Below are positions 34,292 through 43,499 of a stretch of DNA of 64,000 bases, piece after piece; position 1 is the stretch's first letter, and each line of letters opens with the position of its first letter. A program made the position numbers and the translations under genes. This stretch comes from PSRF01 sp051000815 (GTDB lineage Bacteria; Acidobacteriota; Blastocatellia; Pyrinomonadales; Pyrinomonadaceae). The stretch lies in assembly GCA_051000815.1 (NCBI GenBank), contig JBPCNX010000082.1:1-64000 (forward strand). The letters run 5' to 3'. A model generated the notes under the pieces. That model was not told where the DNA came from and did not search any database. It saw only the letters and a program-made list of their open reading frames with translations.

Positions 34292-37200
34292 CTACTTCTC
34301 GTCGAGTTTCCTTCCCGCATTCAAGTTATCAAAATTCAGAATCGCGTTGAGGACAAGGAAGTAACTTCCTTTCGTCTGGCCGCGCCACATCGGATTGTTT
34401 GAGAAGAGCACGACGTGTCCTTTACCCGTGGGCACGTCAACGATCATCGGCCGTTGCGCGATCTCATCGCCGCCATCCAGCAAGCCGGAGACAAACAGGT
34501 CCTTGCTGTCGGCATAACGGAAAATTACGCGAGGACGTAACTCAGGCGGAATGACGTTGATGCCGTTGCGACGCTGCTCATCAAGAACCGGAAAGGCTTC
34601 CCAGGCCTCAGCGGTGGGAAGTTCCGGTGCTTCAACCGGTGGCCTGCCCTGGACAGTATCAGGATCATCAGGCGTTCCGCGGCCTGTGCTTCGCTGTTCT
34701 CGTCGCGGGCGACCGCCGCGGCCCCCCGCGAAATTGCTGACGCCAAAGATGGGGCCGTTGAAACAATAGATGGGCAGCGTTTCACCATAGCCATAAGCGA
34801 TCGGGCTCTTGTCATCCACGATCTTAGAACGCAATACCGCTCCAATCGCTTTCAGTCGCGTTGAACGTGTGATCGTCAATCCTGGTGTGAAACCAGTGCT
34901 GACGGCGAAATCCGCGGTGTCCATCACTCCGATAAACAGCCCACCATCGTTGGTAAACTTCTGCAGGTTTTGCAAACCCGAATACCCCAGACCGGGACGC
35001 ATGTCATCAGTCGAATCAATCTTCCCGAGGTTTGGCGTCAAAGGCGTAGTTTTCCAGGGAAGGGGATTGCCCCACATCGGCATGCCTTTGATGATCGCTT
35101 CAGTTCCCCGTCCGACAGGCGCGAATATGATCACATCGTACTTGCTTCTGAGTGCCGCATCCTTTGCGACGTCCTGCGTGCTGATGTAGTCGTAAGGGAC
35201 CTTCATCTGATCGAGCGCTAAGCGCCACCACCCCTCGTCCTGGGTTTCGATCCACGTATGCATCAACGCTATGCGCGGCGTTCCGATCGCATGAGTCTTG
35301 ACTGAAGGTGCTTCCGAGACTGCATAGACCTGAACGCCAAGCTCCGAAGCTGCCTTTTGCAGGTCGGCGGTGTTTGCCTTCCGGATGATCAGAGAGCCCC
35401 GGTTGAACTTGCGCCCGGCGGCCTCGAAAGGCTCCTCGGCGGCGTCCATCGAGACATCCTTCAAACGATAACGCAACGTCGCTAGATTGTTGTCCGCGGT
35501 GTGATTGATTAGGTAAACGGAACCGGTGCCGTTAATCGTGCCTGGAGGTTGCACAGGCGAAGTAATCTTCTCCATCGGTGCGGTCAACGCTTTGACATCA
35601 GTAACGCGAACGACCTGAACGTTGCCGAGTTCCCCCATTGTCCAACCAGTGTCGTCGTAAACGTCCTGCTGCGGATCGTTGGGCGCCCAATATTGATGAT
35701 CGAGTAAAGCGTCGGCAATCCGGCTGTAGGGTTGATCCATGCGCACGATGTAACTGCCGGCAGGAAACTGGCGTTCTTCGGACTTCGGCGCTGGTGTCGG
35801 ACTTACTGCCGGCGAAGGCGAGGCCGTAGGCGAGGGTGACGGAGACACGGGCTTGGCATCTTTTTTCTCCCCAGCCTTCTTTGTCTTCATCGTCACCGTG
35901 AAAGGCGCCGAGGTCCGGTGAATTTCGCAGCCCTGTGCCTGGAGCACGCGCAGCAACTCTGCCTGGTTTGCAGGCCGCGGATCATCACCGGGAAAAACGT
36001 ACGCCGCCGGGCCTTCGTTCTTTGGTTTGTCGATTGAGCGCTTGCTCTTGAGATAAAAGTTCTTCAGAAAGATCTTGCTGTTGTTACTGAAATAATGGAG
36101 CGAGGTTATTAATCCCGTTTGCTGGTAGTTGTTGTTGTTTCGCTGCGACCATTTCGCTCGTGGCAACGGCGGGTTCTGCCGATACCAGGTACGTGAGTAG
36201 TCGTCGGCGGAGAGCGTACGCTCAACAGTGTCAGCGCCGGCGTTGCCAAATGTTTCGTACAGCCGGCTGATGCCATTGTGCGTAGCGGCAATAAACATCA
36301 GATATCCTGGCGACCAGGTGTCGAAGTTCCCGTGAGCAAAAACTCCGGGCATCCCAAACTTGGTTAATTCAGAAACATTGTTCCAACCGATCATCTGCCA
36401 TTCGTCAGTTAGGATCGGGTCAACCCACGCGTTGTAAGGTCCGTCGCCGATCGTATTGTCGTAGAGATAGGGAACTGACTCGTGGAGATCGTGAAGCACC
36501 TGCGCCTTCCAGCCGGTAAAAGTGTTGAGCACATTGCGCGTGAGTTTGAGCGAGAGGCCGATTGCGTCGCGATTATTGTCGTGGGCCACATAATGCCCCC
36601 AATAGACGAGAGGTGGCCAGTTGGATTTGGGATTCGCGAGGTGCCAATTGTAAACATCAACCATCCGATCGCGTCCATCAACTTCCACGACCGGAGTAAT
36701 AAGGGTCACCACATTATCGCGGATGTGTTTGACGTATGGGCTGTTGTCTACAGCCAGGCGGTATGCCAGTTCCATAAGCGCGGTAGGCGATCCGGTTTCC
36801 GGCGAATGAATTGCACCCGTGATGTAGTAGACGGGAAACGATGTTGCCACGAGCCGGTCGGCCTCAGCCTCGTCCATGTTAATCGTGCGCGGGTCGCCCA
36901 GTTTCGCGAGGCGAGCGCGATTCTCGTCCAGCTTCGCGAGCAGGTTTTCCGACGCGACAGCGACGGCAATCATTTCCCGGCCCTCTTCCGTGGTGCCGAT
37001 GGAAAAAACTTTCACGCGTGGACTGGCCCGTTCGAGCATGCGCATGTAGCGATAAACCTCGGCGGCGTACGGCAGCTTGCCGGGAGCACCGGCAACGTCG
37101 CCCAAGACTGCCTTTGGTGTGGGCACATTTGGCGACGCGGGAAGGTAGTCGGTCAGAGGCGAATTGAAAAACGCCTCAGTTGTATACTCGCGAATCTTAC

Positions 37201-37330
37201 TGCTGTACTGCTGGTCAATAGGCTGATTCGGATCACGACCTGGCTTGATCTGACCGAATGCCGTGGTAAAGGTTAGTACAGTAAAAAGTACGGACAACAG
37301 ACTGACGCGCAAAGGGGTGGGTTGAGTCAT
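34292..37330 (-). CDS. Exported M14-family zinc carboxypeptidase, multidomain
   Basis: This 1012-residue protein has a signal peptide (LLSVLFTVLTFTTAFG, about residues 11-26) and an N-terminal M14 carboxypeptidase domain (about 85-400). The zinc ligands are H175 and E178 in AIHSPETGS, plus a histidine in the HDLHES segment (H280/H283). A Ser/Pro-rich linker (SPSPTASPSPAVSPTPAP, about 495-515) separates it from a large C-terminal region of beta-rich, unrecognised folds. The latter contains QDEGWWRLALDQMKVPYDYI and a Gly/Arg-rich stretch. Secreted M14 enzymes of this size degrade extracellular proteins or peptides. No inhibitor or dedicated partner gene is adjacent. Confidence 0.88.
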   Translation of the reverse strand: MTQPTPLRVSLLSVLFTVLTFTTAFGQIKPGRDPNQPIDQQYSSKIREYTTEAFFNSPLTDYLPASPNVPTPKAVLGDVAGAPGKLPYAAEVYRYMRMLERASPRVKVFSIGTTEEGREMIAVAVASENLLAKLDENRARLAKLGDPRTINMDEAEADRLVATSFPVYYITGAIHSPETGSPTALMELAYRLAVDNSPYVKHIRDNVVTLITPVVEVDGRDRMVDVYNWHLANPKSNWPPLVYWGHYVAHDNNRDAIGLSLKLTRNVLNTFTGWKAQVLHDLHESVPYLYDNTIGDGPYNAWVDPILTDEWQMIGWNNVSELTKFGMPGVFAHGNFDTWSPGYLMFIAATHNGISRLYETFGNAGADTVERTLSADDYSRTWYRQNPPLPRAKWSQRNNNNYQQTGLITSLHYFSNNSKIFLKNFYLKSKRSIDKPKNEGPAAYVFPGDDPRPANQAELLRVLQAQGCEIHRTSAPFTVTMKTKKAGEKKDAKPVSPSPSPTASPSPAVSPTPAPKSEERQFPAGSYIVRMDQPYSRIADALLDHQYWAPNDPQQDVYDDTGWTMGELGNVQVVRVTDVKALTAPMEKITSPVQPPGTINGTGSVYLINHTADNNLATLRYRLKDVSMDAAEEPFEAAGRKFNRGSLIIRKANTADLQKAASELGVQVYAVSEAPSVKTHAIGTPRIALMHTWIETQDEGWWRLALDQMKVPYDYISTQDVAKDAALRSKYDVIIFAPVGRGTEAIIKGMPMWGNPLPWKTTPLTPNLGKIDSTDDMRPGLGYSGLQNLQKFTNDGGLFIGVMDTADFAVSTGFTPGLTITRSTRLKAIGAVLRSKIVDDKSPIAYGYGETLPIYCFNGPIFGVSNFAGGRGGRPRREQRSTGRGTPDDPDTVQGRPPVEAPELPTAEAWEAFPVLDEQRRNGINVIPPELRPRVIFRYADSKDLFVSGLLDGGDEIAQRPMIVDVPTGKGHVVLFSNNPMWRGQTKGSYFLVLNAILNFDNLNAGRKLDEK

Positions 37331-37473
37331 CTCTTTTTCTCAGCTTTCGAAATGTGTAGTTCTAAAAACAGCCCGACTGGAATCAAGGATAGGAAGAAAG
37401 TTTTTAGCCAAAGGCAGGCTGCAAGTCAAATGGTTTGTGGTTTAAAGGTTGGACGTTGTTGATTTAGAGGAAC

Positions 37474-37503
37474 AAAAAAAGGGGCGGACCACCAGTCCAC
37501 CCC
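37474..37503 (-). terminator. Intrinsic terminator for the frameshifted calcium-loop gene
   Basis: Read on the minus strand, GGGGTGGAC pairs with GTCCGCCCC around the loop TGGTG, with one mismatch. A run of seven T follows. It lies about 30 bases after the stop at 37533. Confidence 0.85.
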
Positions 37504-37532
37504 GATTGACACTTCGATTTTATTAAGAGCTT

Positions 37533-38322
37533 TTACGGTTCGGTTATCAGAAACACATCCCAAGCCCACCGTCCGAGTTGCGCATCGTTTGTGTCGGTGA
37601 CCTTTGCTCGGAAGCGGAACTCGTTGCCATATTGATCAATTCGCTTCGATCTCTTGTAGGCCAGCTCCAAAGTGTTAAGTCCAAGGTCCGGCAAAGTGCG
37701 AAGCTCTGATGGCTCTGAGATGCCGTTGTGATTGCTGTCTTGCCACAGGCGTAAAGCTAAAAAGATCGTCGCTGCTATCAACCACTCCATCTCCATTGCC
37801 GCCGTTTTGAGGCTTATCAAATTCGGCAAGAGCCAGGAATCCGTTTCGACCAACTCCCACTGGCGGCTGTGGTTGAAGCGTGGCATTGCCGAAGAGTTCC
37901 GCGCCTGTATCGATGGTTCCGTTGCCGTTTCGGTCCAGCACGAGCCAGGCATCGTCTGAGCCCCCGGCTGTCCAGGAGATTGGACCTTTAATGCCGTCGC
38001 CGTTGAAATCGAACTCAATTCCTCCCTGGAGATCCGTCAAATCAAAGCCATCGCCTTCGATATCGATCAGTATTGGTGTCGTTGTGCAGCAGGGATCCAC
38101 ATTAGGCATAGGTTTGGCGTGATGGGCGAGCGGTGAGAGTGACGGGGTCTCTTTTAAGCGGCGTCCATTGCCTCCCTGACAAACCGGATCGCACCACACC
38201 TCGCCACCACCACCGTCGGCGACTGTTGAGCAGGTGTGGTAAGACGTGTACGTGCGCGGATTCCCTACATTCCCACAGCCGCTGGGATCAACTTGACAGG
38301 TTGAACAGGCCTGGTAACCCAC
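37533..38322 (-). pseudogene. Frameshifted cysteine-rich protein with calcium-loop (GNGxID) repeats
   Basis: The protein is split over two frames. The first part (from GTG 38322) is cysteine-rich (ACSTCQVDPSGCG, VWCDPVCQGG), then has DVxGDGFDLT-like and DRNGNGTIDTGAELFGN loops resembling EF-hand/dockerin calcium sites, ending GNGDGVVDSSDD. The second part continues with LALRLWQDSNHNGISEPSEL in the +1 frame. The break lies in a run of five A (plus-strand 37759-37763). Coding sense also extends upstream of 38322 in frame (CNSQLRQCDPEFF) with no ATG, GTG or TTG, up to just after the stop of the next gene. It may be decayed, mis-sequenced at the homopolymer, or expressed by frameshifting. A secreted, calcium-stabilised role is inferred. 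Confidence 0.65.
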
Positions 38323-38487
38323 TTTCTTGTCCTGTACCGTTTGTTCCCAATGGTCAGGTGTGTTAGGAACCGCGAAAAATTCCGGATCACATTGTCGCAG
38401 TTGGGAATTACACCCTCCCCAGCCTTCCGTATCTTTGGTGTCTAAGAAACCATCAGGGTGATAGGTAATCGCGTTTCTGTCTTTTTT

Positions 38488-39393
38488 TTAAATAGTTAAA
38501 TCTGCCTGAGAGCAACCAATGTACATCATTGGGAAGTTTGAGTAAGTTCGATAACAAACAGCGTACGCAGCGCCCGCACACAGAATTAGGATGAGACAGG
38601 CAATAGAATAATCGATCCCTTCCTTTTTTACGTTTTTGCGAAGGGGCGTACCTGAAAGTTTTTCAACGGACACTATCAAACCTCCCAGTCGTTCTTGCAT
38701 CGTTGCTCCTGAAGCGTTCTTACTTTCTCTTATATTCTTCATCTCCCTGGAGATTTTTTCTTTAATGAATGCCCTGCCCGCGAGGCGCTCTGATGCAATC
38801 TCAGTACTCTGTTCTGTGATTGGCGTTGACGAAATATCGTGCTCAATTATCATGGCGATACGCTCGGGATCAGACTCGCCAGAGGCAGAAGCTTTGCCCA
38901 AAGCATGGAGCGCGATTGCAGCCTGCTCCCGCATTCCAAGCATTCTATTATTCAGTCTATTGACATTTACGTTTTCGCCTTCACTGCTCCCATCCTCTAA
39001 ATACACTGCCGATAATCGAAGCTCGCGAACTGATATATCCGCAGCGGAAGGCTTTAAATTGGCAACCGGTATTCGTTCTGTGTGGTAATGTCCGGGCCCT
39101 AAGGAAAGACCAAATGAAGTGAGGCCGCCCTCGCCTGACGATAACGTATAGGCAAGAACGGTTTTGTCAGACTGGTTCATTACCTTAACTTCCAAGGTAG
39201 CGCCCTCACCTTCCCCTACTTTCCTGGTGCTAATGACTTTCAACGCAAGCGTCCTATTTTGGACTCTAACGTCGATTTCCTGAGCGGGTGTTTGCTTGCG
39301 TGTTATACGTCCGGAGGCCCAAACTACGACTCCTAGAATTAATCCTGCACAAGCAAAGACAATGAAGGTTGTTTTCGCTCGAGAGAGACCCAT
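38488..39393 (-). CDS. Membrane-anchored protein, paralogue A, unknown
   Basis: This 301-residue protein has an N-terminal anchor (TTFIVFACAGLILGVVVWAS, residues 8-27) and a C-terminal hydrophobic segment near residue 265 (IACLILILCAGAAYAVC). The domain between has VMNQSDKTVLAYTLSSGEGG and VYLEDGSSEGENV; the same order of motifs occurs in the gene at 39667-40218, so they are paralogues. AAAGGAG lies eight bases before ATG 39393; the frame upstream of it is not coding. The function is unknown. Its stop is followed in the same frame by the coding-like sequence of the cysteine-rich gene. Confidence 0.75.
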   Translation of the reverse strand: MGLSRAKTTFIVFACAGLILGVVVWASGRITRKQTPAQEIDVRVQNRTLALKVISTRKVGEGEGATLEVKVMNQSDKTVLAYTLSSGEGGLTSFGLSLGPGHYHTERIPVANLKPSAADISVRELRLSAVYLEDGSSEGENVNVNRLNNRMLGMREQAAIALHALGKASASGESDPERIAMIIEHDISSTPITEQSTEIASERLAGRAFIKEKISREMKNIRESKNASGATMQERLGGLIVSVEKLSGTPLRKNVKKEGIDYSIACLILILCAGAAYAVCYRTYSNFPMMYIGCSQADLTI

Positions 39394-39419
39394 GATAGTT
39401 GATTCTCCTTTTAGCGACA

Positions 39420-39470
39420 GCGGACTCGAAGGAGTGAGGCCGTTGCTAACCTTAAACGGTGGCAAGAACT
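39420..39470 (-). promoter_or_regulatory. Leader shared with the paralogue gene, with TGGCAAGAACT site
   Basis: A block upstream of the paralogue A start (plus-strand GCGGACTCGAAGGAGTGAGG followed by CCGTTGCTAAC) matches one upstream of paralogue B at 40247-40280. A TGGCAAGAACT element (39460-39470) has counterparts at 40308 and 40410. The conserved spacing suggests a common regulatory leader. Confidence 0.45.
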
Positions 39471-39527
39471 GAGGCACTTTTCTGAAAGCTAAGGCTACTT
39501 ATATATCCCGCAAGTGCGCTAGTCAAC

Positions 39528-39556
39528 TAGCATTCTTTAGTAGCATTCTTTAGTAG
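39528..39556. repeat. Two tandem copies of TAGCATTCTTTAG
   Basis: The 13-base unit TAGCATTCTTTAG occurs at 39528-39540 and 39541-39553, followed by TAG. The repeat lies in the 273-base gap between the two paralogous genes, which otherwise holds nothing recognisable. Confidence 0.75.
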
Positions 39557-39666
39557 GGTGTTGTCGTTTCTAGCAAAGATCTTGGCAACATGTATTTGGT
39601 ATTTAACATCAAGCGTAAAAGCATCGGCATGGAACTTCAATTAGGGTTTGATCCACTCCGAATACC

Positions 39667-40218
39667 TCATTGGTTGGGTTTCCTTTCCGTAGACAGTCGT
39701 TGCTTCTCGGCCCTGTGTCGTGCTCTTTCACGTACTCTTATCTTGTGCATGAACTTCAAAGTAGTCTCGTCACCTTCTTCTGTTCCGTCAGCGAACGTGG
39801 CGGCATCTATCACGATAGGAGCGTCGCGAGTAAGCTCGTCGTTCATTTCGGCTGTTAGCGTGCCGTAAGGCTCGATAATAACAGTAGGATTTTCTTCGTC
39901 CTCATTTCCGTCCTTCGAAATACCTGACTCGCCAGACGTAATGTGTACAGCCATAACCGCGCGGTTAGAGTTGTTGCGTATCTCAAACGCCACGCCTGGC
40001 GCATCGGTACTTGGCCTGACAATTCTGGCATTGATTATTTCGAGATCCTTAACCTTAGACATGGTGCGCGGTATTGAAGATAGCCAATCCTTGGGATGCT
40101 GCTGTTTAGGCTCTTGTCTCTTCGCGCTAAACACAACCACACTGACGAGCAGGGCAGTAACGGCCATCACAGCAGCAACAAGAAAGGGCCACTTTCCCTT
40201 CGAGTTTCGATTTATCAT
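39667..40218 (-). CDS. Membrane-anchored protein, paralogue B, unknown
   Basis: This 183-residue protein has an N-terminal membrane anchor (FLVAAVMAVTALLVSVVVFS, residues 12-31) and an external domain with FEIRNNSNRAVMAVHITSGE and IDAATFADGTEEGDET, matching blocks of paralogue A in the same order. It lacks the C-terminal hydrophobic segment of paralogue A. AGGAG lies six to seven bases before the ATG. The external domain is probably a beta-sandwich, judged by its pattern of short hydrophobic strands, but no family is recognised. It is first in the minus-strand run of paralogue B, paralogue A and the frameshifted gene. Confidence 0.72.
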   Translation of the reverse strand: MINRNSKGKWPFLVAAVMAVTALLVSVVVFSAKRQEPKQQHPKDWLSSIPRTMSKVKDLEIINARIVRPSTDAPGVAFEIRNNSNRAVMAVHITSGESGISKDGNEDEENPTVIIEPYGTLTAEMNDELTRDAPIVIDAATFADGTEEGDETTLKFMHKIRVRERARHRAEKQRLSTERKPNQ

Positions 40219-40246
40219 TTTTATCTCCTACGGATTGAACCAGCTG

Positions 40247-40420
40247 GAGCGGGACTCGTGGAGGAGTGAGGCTCTTGCTAGTAATTAATTAACAGGAGCG
40301 GAGCTTGTGGCAGGACTTCTGCTAACGTTTAAGATTCTTACGTGTCTCGACCGTACGCCCGGTGAGATTCCTTGTCAAGAAGTGGTCTCGACGGGCAACG
40401 ACTCATTTCTGGCAAGAATT
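40247..40420 (-). promoter_or_regulatory. Leader of paralogue B with two TGGCARGAMTT sites
   Basis: The 366-base gap upstream of paralogue B contains the leader block GCGGGACTCGTGGAGGAGTG followed by AGGCTCTTGCTA (40247-40280), TGGCAGGACTT at 40308-40318 and TGGCAAGAATT at 40410-40420. Corresponding copies precede paralogue A. The rest of the gap up to the MOSC gene holds no other recognisable element, although the MOSC promoter must lie in it. Confidence 0.4.
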
Positions 40421-40584
40421 CTGGCAGGCGTTTGAATCTACGGAGTCGCTCACCGGAAGGCAATGGCTAAGTCTTGTTTACTTGTCAAAACGCCGGCTGG
40501 CAACGCTCTAACCAAAGAAATTCCACATTTTCGAAGCTTCTGGCTTAGTATGGCACTCATCTAGTCATTGGATGGAGGCAGGCA

Positions 40585-41055
40585 ATGCAAGGACGTGTTT
40601 TCCAACTTAACACTTCTCCCGGTGGCGTGCCGAAGCTTGCAGTACGCGAGGCTGAAGTGACTGAGTTGGGATTGGCCGGCGACGCGCATAAGTTTCCCGA
40701 TATCCACGGTGGTCCTGAACGCGCACTTTGTTTGTTTTCATTGGAAAGGATTCTTGAGCTCCAGGCAGAAGGTCATCCGATCTTTCCCGGCGCCGTTGGT
40801 GAAAACGTGACGATCTCCGGAATCGACTGGAACGAGGTCATACCCGGAAAGCAGTTGTCGCTTGGCGAAGAGGTACTCGTCGAGATTACCAGCTACACGT
40901 CGCCCTGCAATTCAATTCCGGAGTCGTTTGTCAGCGGCGCCTATCAACGGATCTCGCAAAAAGTTCATCCCGGATGTTCGCGAGTGTATGCTCGGGTGCT
41001 GCGGCCAGGGCGAATCGCGGTCGGCCAGACGGTTCAACTTGCTGATGAGAGTTGA
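40585..41055 (+). CDS. MOSC-domain protein
   Basis: This 156-residue protein consists of one MOSC domain, named for the molybdenum-cofactor sulfurase C-terminal domain. MOSC proteins use a conserved cysteine to handle sulfur or reduce N-hydroxylated compounds with molybdenum cofactor. C108 in TSPCNS is that conserved cysteine. HGGPERALCLFS and GENVTISGIDWNEV are family blocks. It lies 69 bases before a molybdopterin oxidoreductase on the same strand, so a joint molybdenum-cofactor role is likely. GGAGG lies about nine bases upstream of the ATG. Confidence 0.9.
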   Translation: MQGRVFQLNTSPGGVPKLAVREAEVTELGLAGDAHKFPDIHGGPERALCLFSLERILELQAEGHPIFPGAVGENVTISGIDWNEVIPGKQLSLGEEVLVEITSYTSPCNSIPESFVSGAYQRISQKVHPGCSRVYARVLRPGRIAVGQTVQLADES

Positions 41056-41124
41056 GGCATCACAACTTCTCTCTTCTTGGCGGTAGTGCCACTATTCGCA
41101 GTAACGCCATTAGATCTTAGCCAG

Positions 41125-43467
41125 ATGGCAGACAATCACGATAAAACATCGCCGCGTGCGCAGCCCCCCGAAGAACTCGTTCCGGTTCAGATCAAACCTC
41201 TAAGTAAGTCTGCCGGCGGTGTTCCCGCCATCATCTCTACGGTAAAGAGCGCCTGGTCAGAAATGGGAGCCGTGCGGAGCCTGCGCACTCTGCTAAAACT
41301 GAATCAGCAGGATGGCTTCGATTGCCCGGGCTGTGCCTGGCCCGAACCCGACGGCAAACGTTCTCACGCCGAGTTCTGCGAGAATGGCGCGAAACACGTT
41401 GCGGATGAAGCAACTACAAAACGCGTCACGCCGGAGTTTTTTGCAGAATGGAGCGTGGCGGATCTTTCAAACAAGTCCGATTACTGGTTAGGTAAGCAGG
41501 GACGAATCACACACCCGCTCGTACTGCGGCGCGGCGCCACGCACTACGGACCAATTAGTTGGGACGACGCGTTTACCCTCATCGCTGACGAACTCAATTC
41601 TCTTAACAACCCCGACGAAGCAGTTTTCTATACTTCCGGACGAACCAGCAACGAGGCAGCATTTCTTTATCAACTGTTTGTTCGGCAGTTTGGCACCAAC
41701 AATCTTCCTGATTGTTCCAACATGTGTCACGAATCAAGCGGTTGGGCGTTAACGGAAACTATCGGAGCCGGAAAGGGAACGGTAACTCTTGAGGATTTTG
41801 ATCTGGCTCAGGCGATTTTTGTTATCGGCCAGAACCCGGGGACAAATCATCCGCGCATGCTGACGGCCCTTGAGCGGGCGAAGCGAAACGGTTGCAAGCT
41901 CGTGCACATAAATCCCCTGCCTGAGGCAGGCATGACAAGCTTCAAGCACCCGCAGGATGTCCTTTCCTGGATTGGTGAGGGAACACAACTCGCCGATCTC
42001 TTTCTGCAGGTGCGTATCAATGGCGATGTCGCGCTGCTGAAGGGAATCATGAAAGAAGTGTTGGCTGCCGAAGAGCTGCAACCTGGCAGGGTGCTTGACC
42101 AGAAGTTTATCGAGCAACACACCGCGGGATTCGCTGAGTTCGTCGCCGCGTTGCGCCGGATTGAATGGCCGGAGATCATTGAGCTGTGCGGCATTCCGCG
42201 GGCCGAAATACAGGCTGCAGCAAGACTCTTCATCGAGTCGGAGCGGACAATCTTCTGCTGGGCCATGGGACTCACGCAGCACAAAAATGCTGTAGCCAAC
42301 ATTCAGGAAATCGTAAATCTAATGTTGCTCCGCGGTCAGATCGGAAAGGCCGGCGCCGGTTTGTGTCCGGTGCGCGGGCACAGCAACGTGCAGGGGGATC
42401 GCACGATGGGAATTTCCGAGCGTCCCGCTGCTGAATTTCTCGACAGGCTGGGAAGCGAATTCGGTTTTGAGCCGCCTCGTACGCATGGGCTGGATACTGT
42501 TGACGCAATTCAGGCCATGCACAGCGGGAAGGCGAAGGTATTTTTTGCCCTCGGTGGAAACTTTCTCTCGGCAACGCCGGACACGGAATACACGGCCACT
42601 GCGTTGCGACGCTGCCGGCTCACGGCGCACGTTTCGACGAAACTAAACCGCGCACACCTGGTGACAGGCGAGCAAGCTTTGATTCTGCCGTGTCTGGGAC
42701 GAACCGAAATTGACATGCAGGCCGGCGGCGTCCAGTTTGTCACTACAGAAAACTCGATGGCCGTTGTGCAGGCGTCGCGCGGGTTTCTACCTCCGGCATC
42801 GGCAGAGCTGCTTAGTGAGCCGGCCATCGTCGTGCGGCTGGCCCGCGCGACACTGAGTAATCGGTCAACAGCCAATTGGGAAGAATTGCTGGCGGACTAT
42901 GATCGCACGCGAGAACGCATCGAACGAGTTATTCCAGGATTTGAAAATTACAATCAGCGAGTTCGCCAGCCCGGTGGTTTCTATCTGCCAAGCGCTCCTC
43001 GCCAACGTGTCTTTCGAACGCCGAGCCTTAAAGCAGTTTTTACTGTTCACGAATTGCCCCGACGCCAACTCAAGCCAGGACAGTTCCTGATGATGACCAT
43101 TCGCAGTCACGACCAGTTTAATACTTCCATCTACGGACTGAACGATCGTTACCGCGGAATACAAGGCGGACGACGGGTCGTGCTGCTCAATCCTGAGGAT
43201 ATTTCGGCTGCAGGTCTAAGGGCCGGCGATATGGTGGATCTCACCAGCCATTTCGAAGGAGAAGAGAGGGTGGCGCTGGGTTTTACAGTTGTGCCCTACA
43301 GCATTCCTCCCCGCTGCGCTGCCACCTATTTCCCTGAGACGAATGTTCTAGTTCCGGTTCGAAGCGTAGCGGAGAAGAGCAACACCCCGGCGTCCAAGTC
43401 GGTCGTTATTAGTGTTCGTCCGTCTGTTGCGAAGACCGAACGGCCTCATCCGGATGATGTTGAGTGA
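41125..43467 (+). CDS. FdhF/YdeP-type molybdopterin oxidoreductase, alpha subunit
   Basis: This 780-residue protein belongs to the molybdopterin oxidoreductase superfamily, in the YdeP/FdhF-like subgroup. The N-terminal cysteines CPGCAWP (C67, C70) and FCENGAK (C85) sit where an Fe-S site is expected in the subgroup, but with fewer ligands than in formate dehydrogenase. Molybdopterin-binding blocks (TSGRTSNEAAFLYQLFVRQF, HESSGWALTETIGAGKGTV, MGLTQHKNAV) are present, and the C-terminal dinucleotide-binding domain includes FNTSIYGLNDRYRGIQGG. Physiological substrate in this subgroup is mostly undefined. No in-frame UGA or selenocysteine is suggested. Neighbouring MOSC supports molybdenum use. 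Confidence 0.9.
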   Translation: MADNHDKTSPRAQPPEELVPVQIKPLSKSAGGVPAIISTVKSAWSEMGAVRSLRTLLKLNQQDGFDCPGCAWPEPDGKRSHAEFCENGAKHVADEATTKRVTPEFFAEWSVADLSNKSDYWLGKQGRITHPLVLRRGATHYGPISWDDAFTLIADELNSLNNPDEAVFYTSGRTSNEAAFLYQLFVRQFGTNNLPDCSNMCHESSGWALTETIGAGKGTVTLEDFDLAQAIFVIGQNPGTNHPRMLTALERAKRNGCKLVHINPLPEAGMTSFKHPQDVLSWIGEGTQLADLFLQVRINGDVALLKGIMKEVLAAEELQPGRVLDQKFIEQHTAGFAEFVAALRRIEWPEIIELCGIPRAEIQAAARLFIESERTIFCWAMGLTQHKNAVANIQEIVNLMLLRGQIGKAGAGLCPVRGHSNVQGDRTMGISERPAAEFLDRLGSEFGFEPPRTHGLDTVDAIQAMHSGKAKVFFALGGNFLSATPDTEYTATALRRCRLTAHVSTKLNRAHLVTGEQALILPCLGRTEIDMQAGGVQFVTTENSMAVVQASRGFLPPASAELLSEPAIVVRLARATLSNRSTANWEELLADYDRTRERIERVIPGFENYNQRVRQPGGFYLPSAPRQRVFRTPSLKAVFTVHELPRRQLKPGQFLMMTIRSHDQFNTSIYGLNDRYRGIQGGRRVVLLNPEDISAAGLRAGDMVDLTSHFEGEERVALGFTVVPYSIPPRCAATYFPETNVLVPVRSVAEKSNTPASKSVVISVRPSVAKTERPHPDDVE

Positions 43468-43499
43468 GATAATGTATTTAAGAACAGGGGCAGAACCGT

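Noticed and set aside
36482..37276. Plus-strand open frame of 264 codons inside the M14 peptidase
   Set aside because: It lies opposite the zinc-site region of the peptidase; no start context or family.
40308..40322. TGGCAGGACTTCTGC as a sigma54 promoter
   Set aside because: Spacing of GG and GC fits, but the sequence is one of three similar sites tied to the paralogues' leaders, no AAA+ activator gene is nearby, and the distance to a plus-strand gene is more than 260 bases.
41125..43467. Possible selenoprotein, given selB nearby
   Set aside because: The gene is open throughout without in-frame UGA, and the YdeP-type subgroup does not use selenocysteine.
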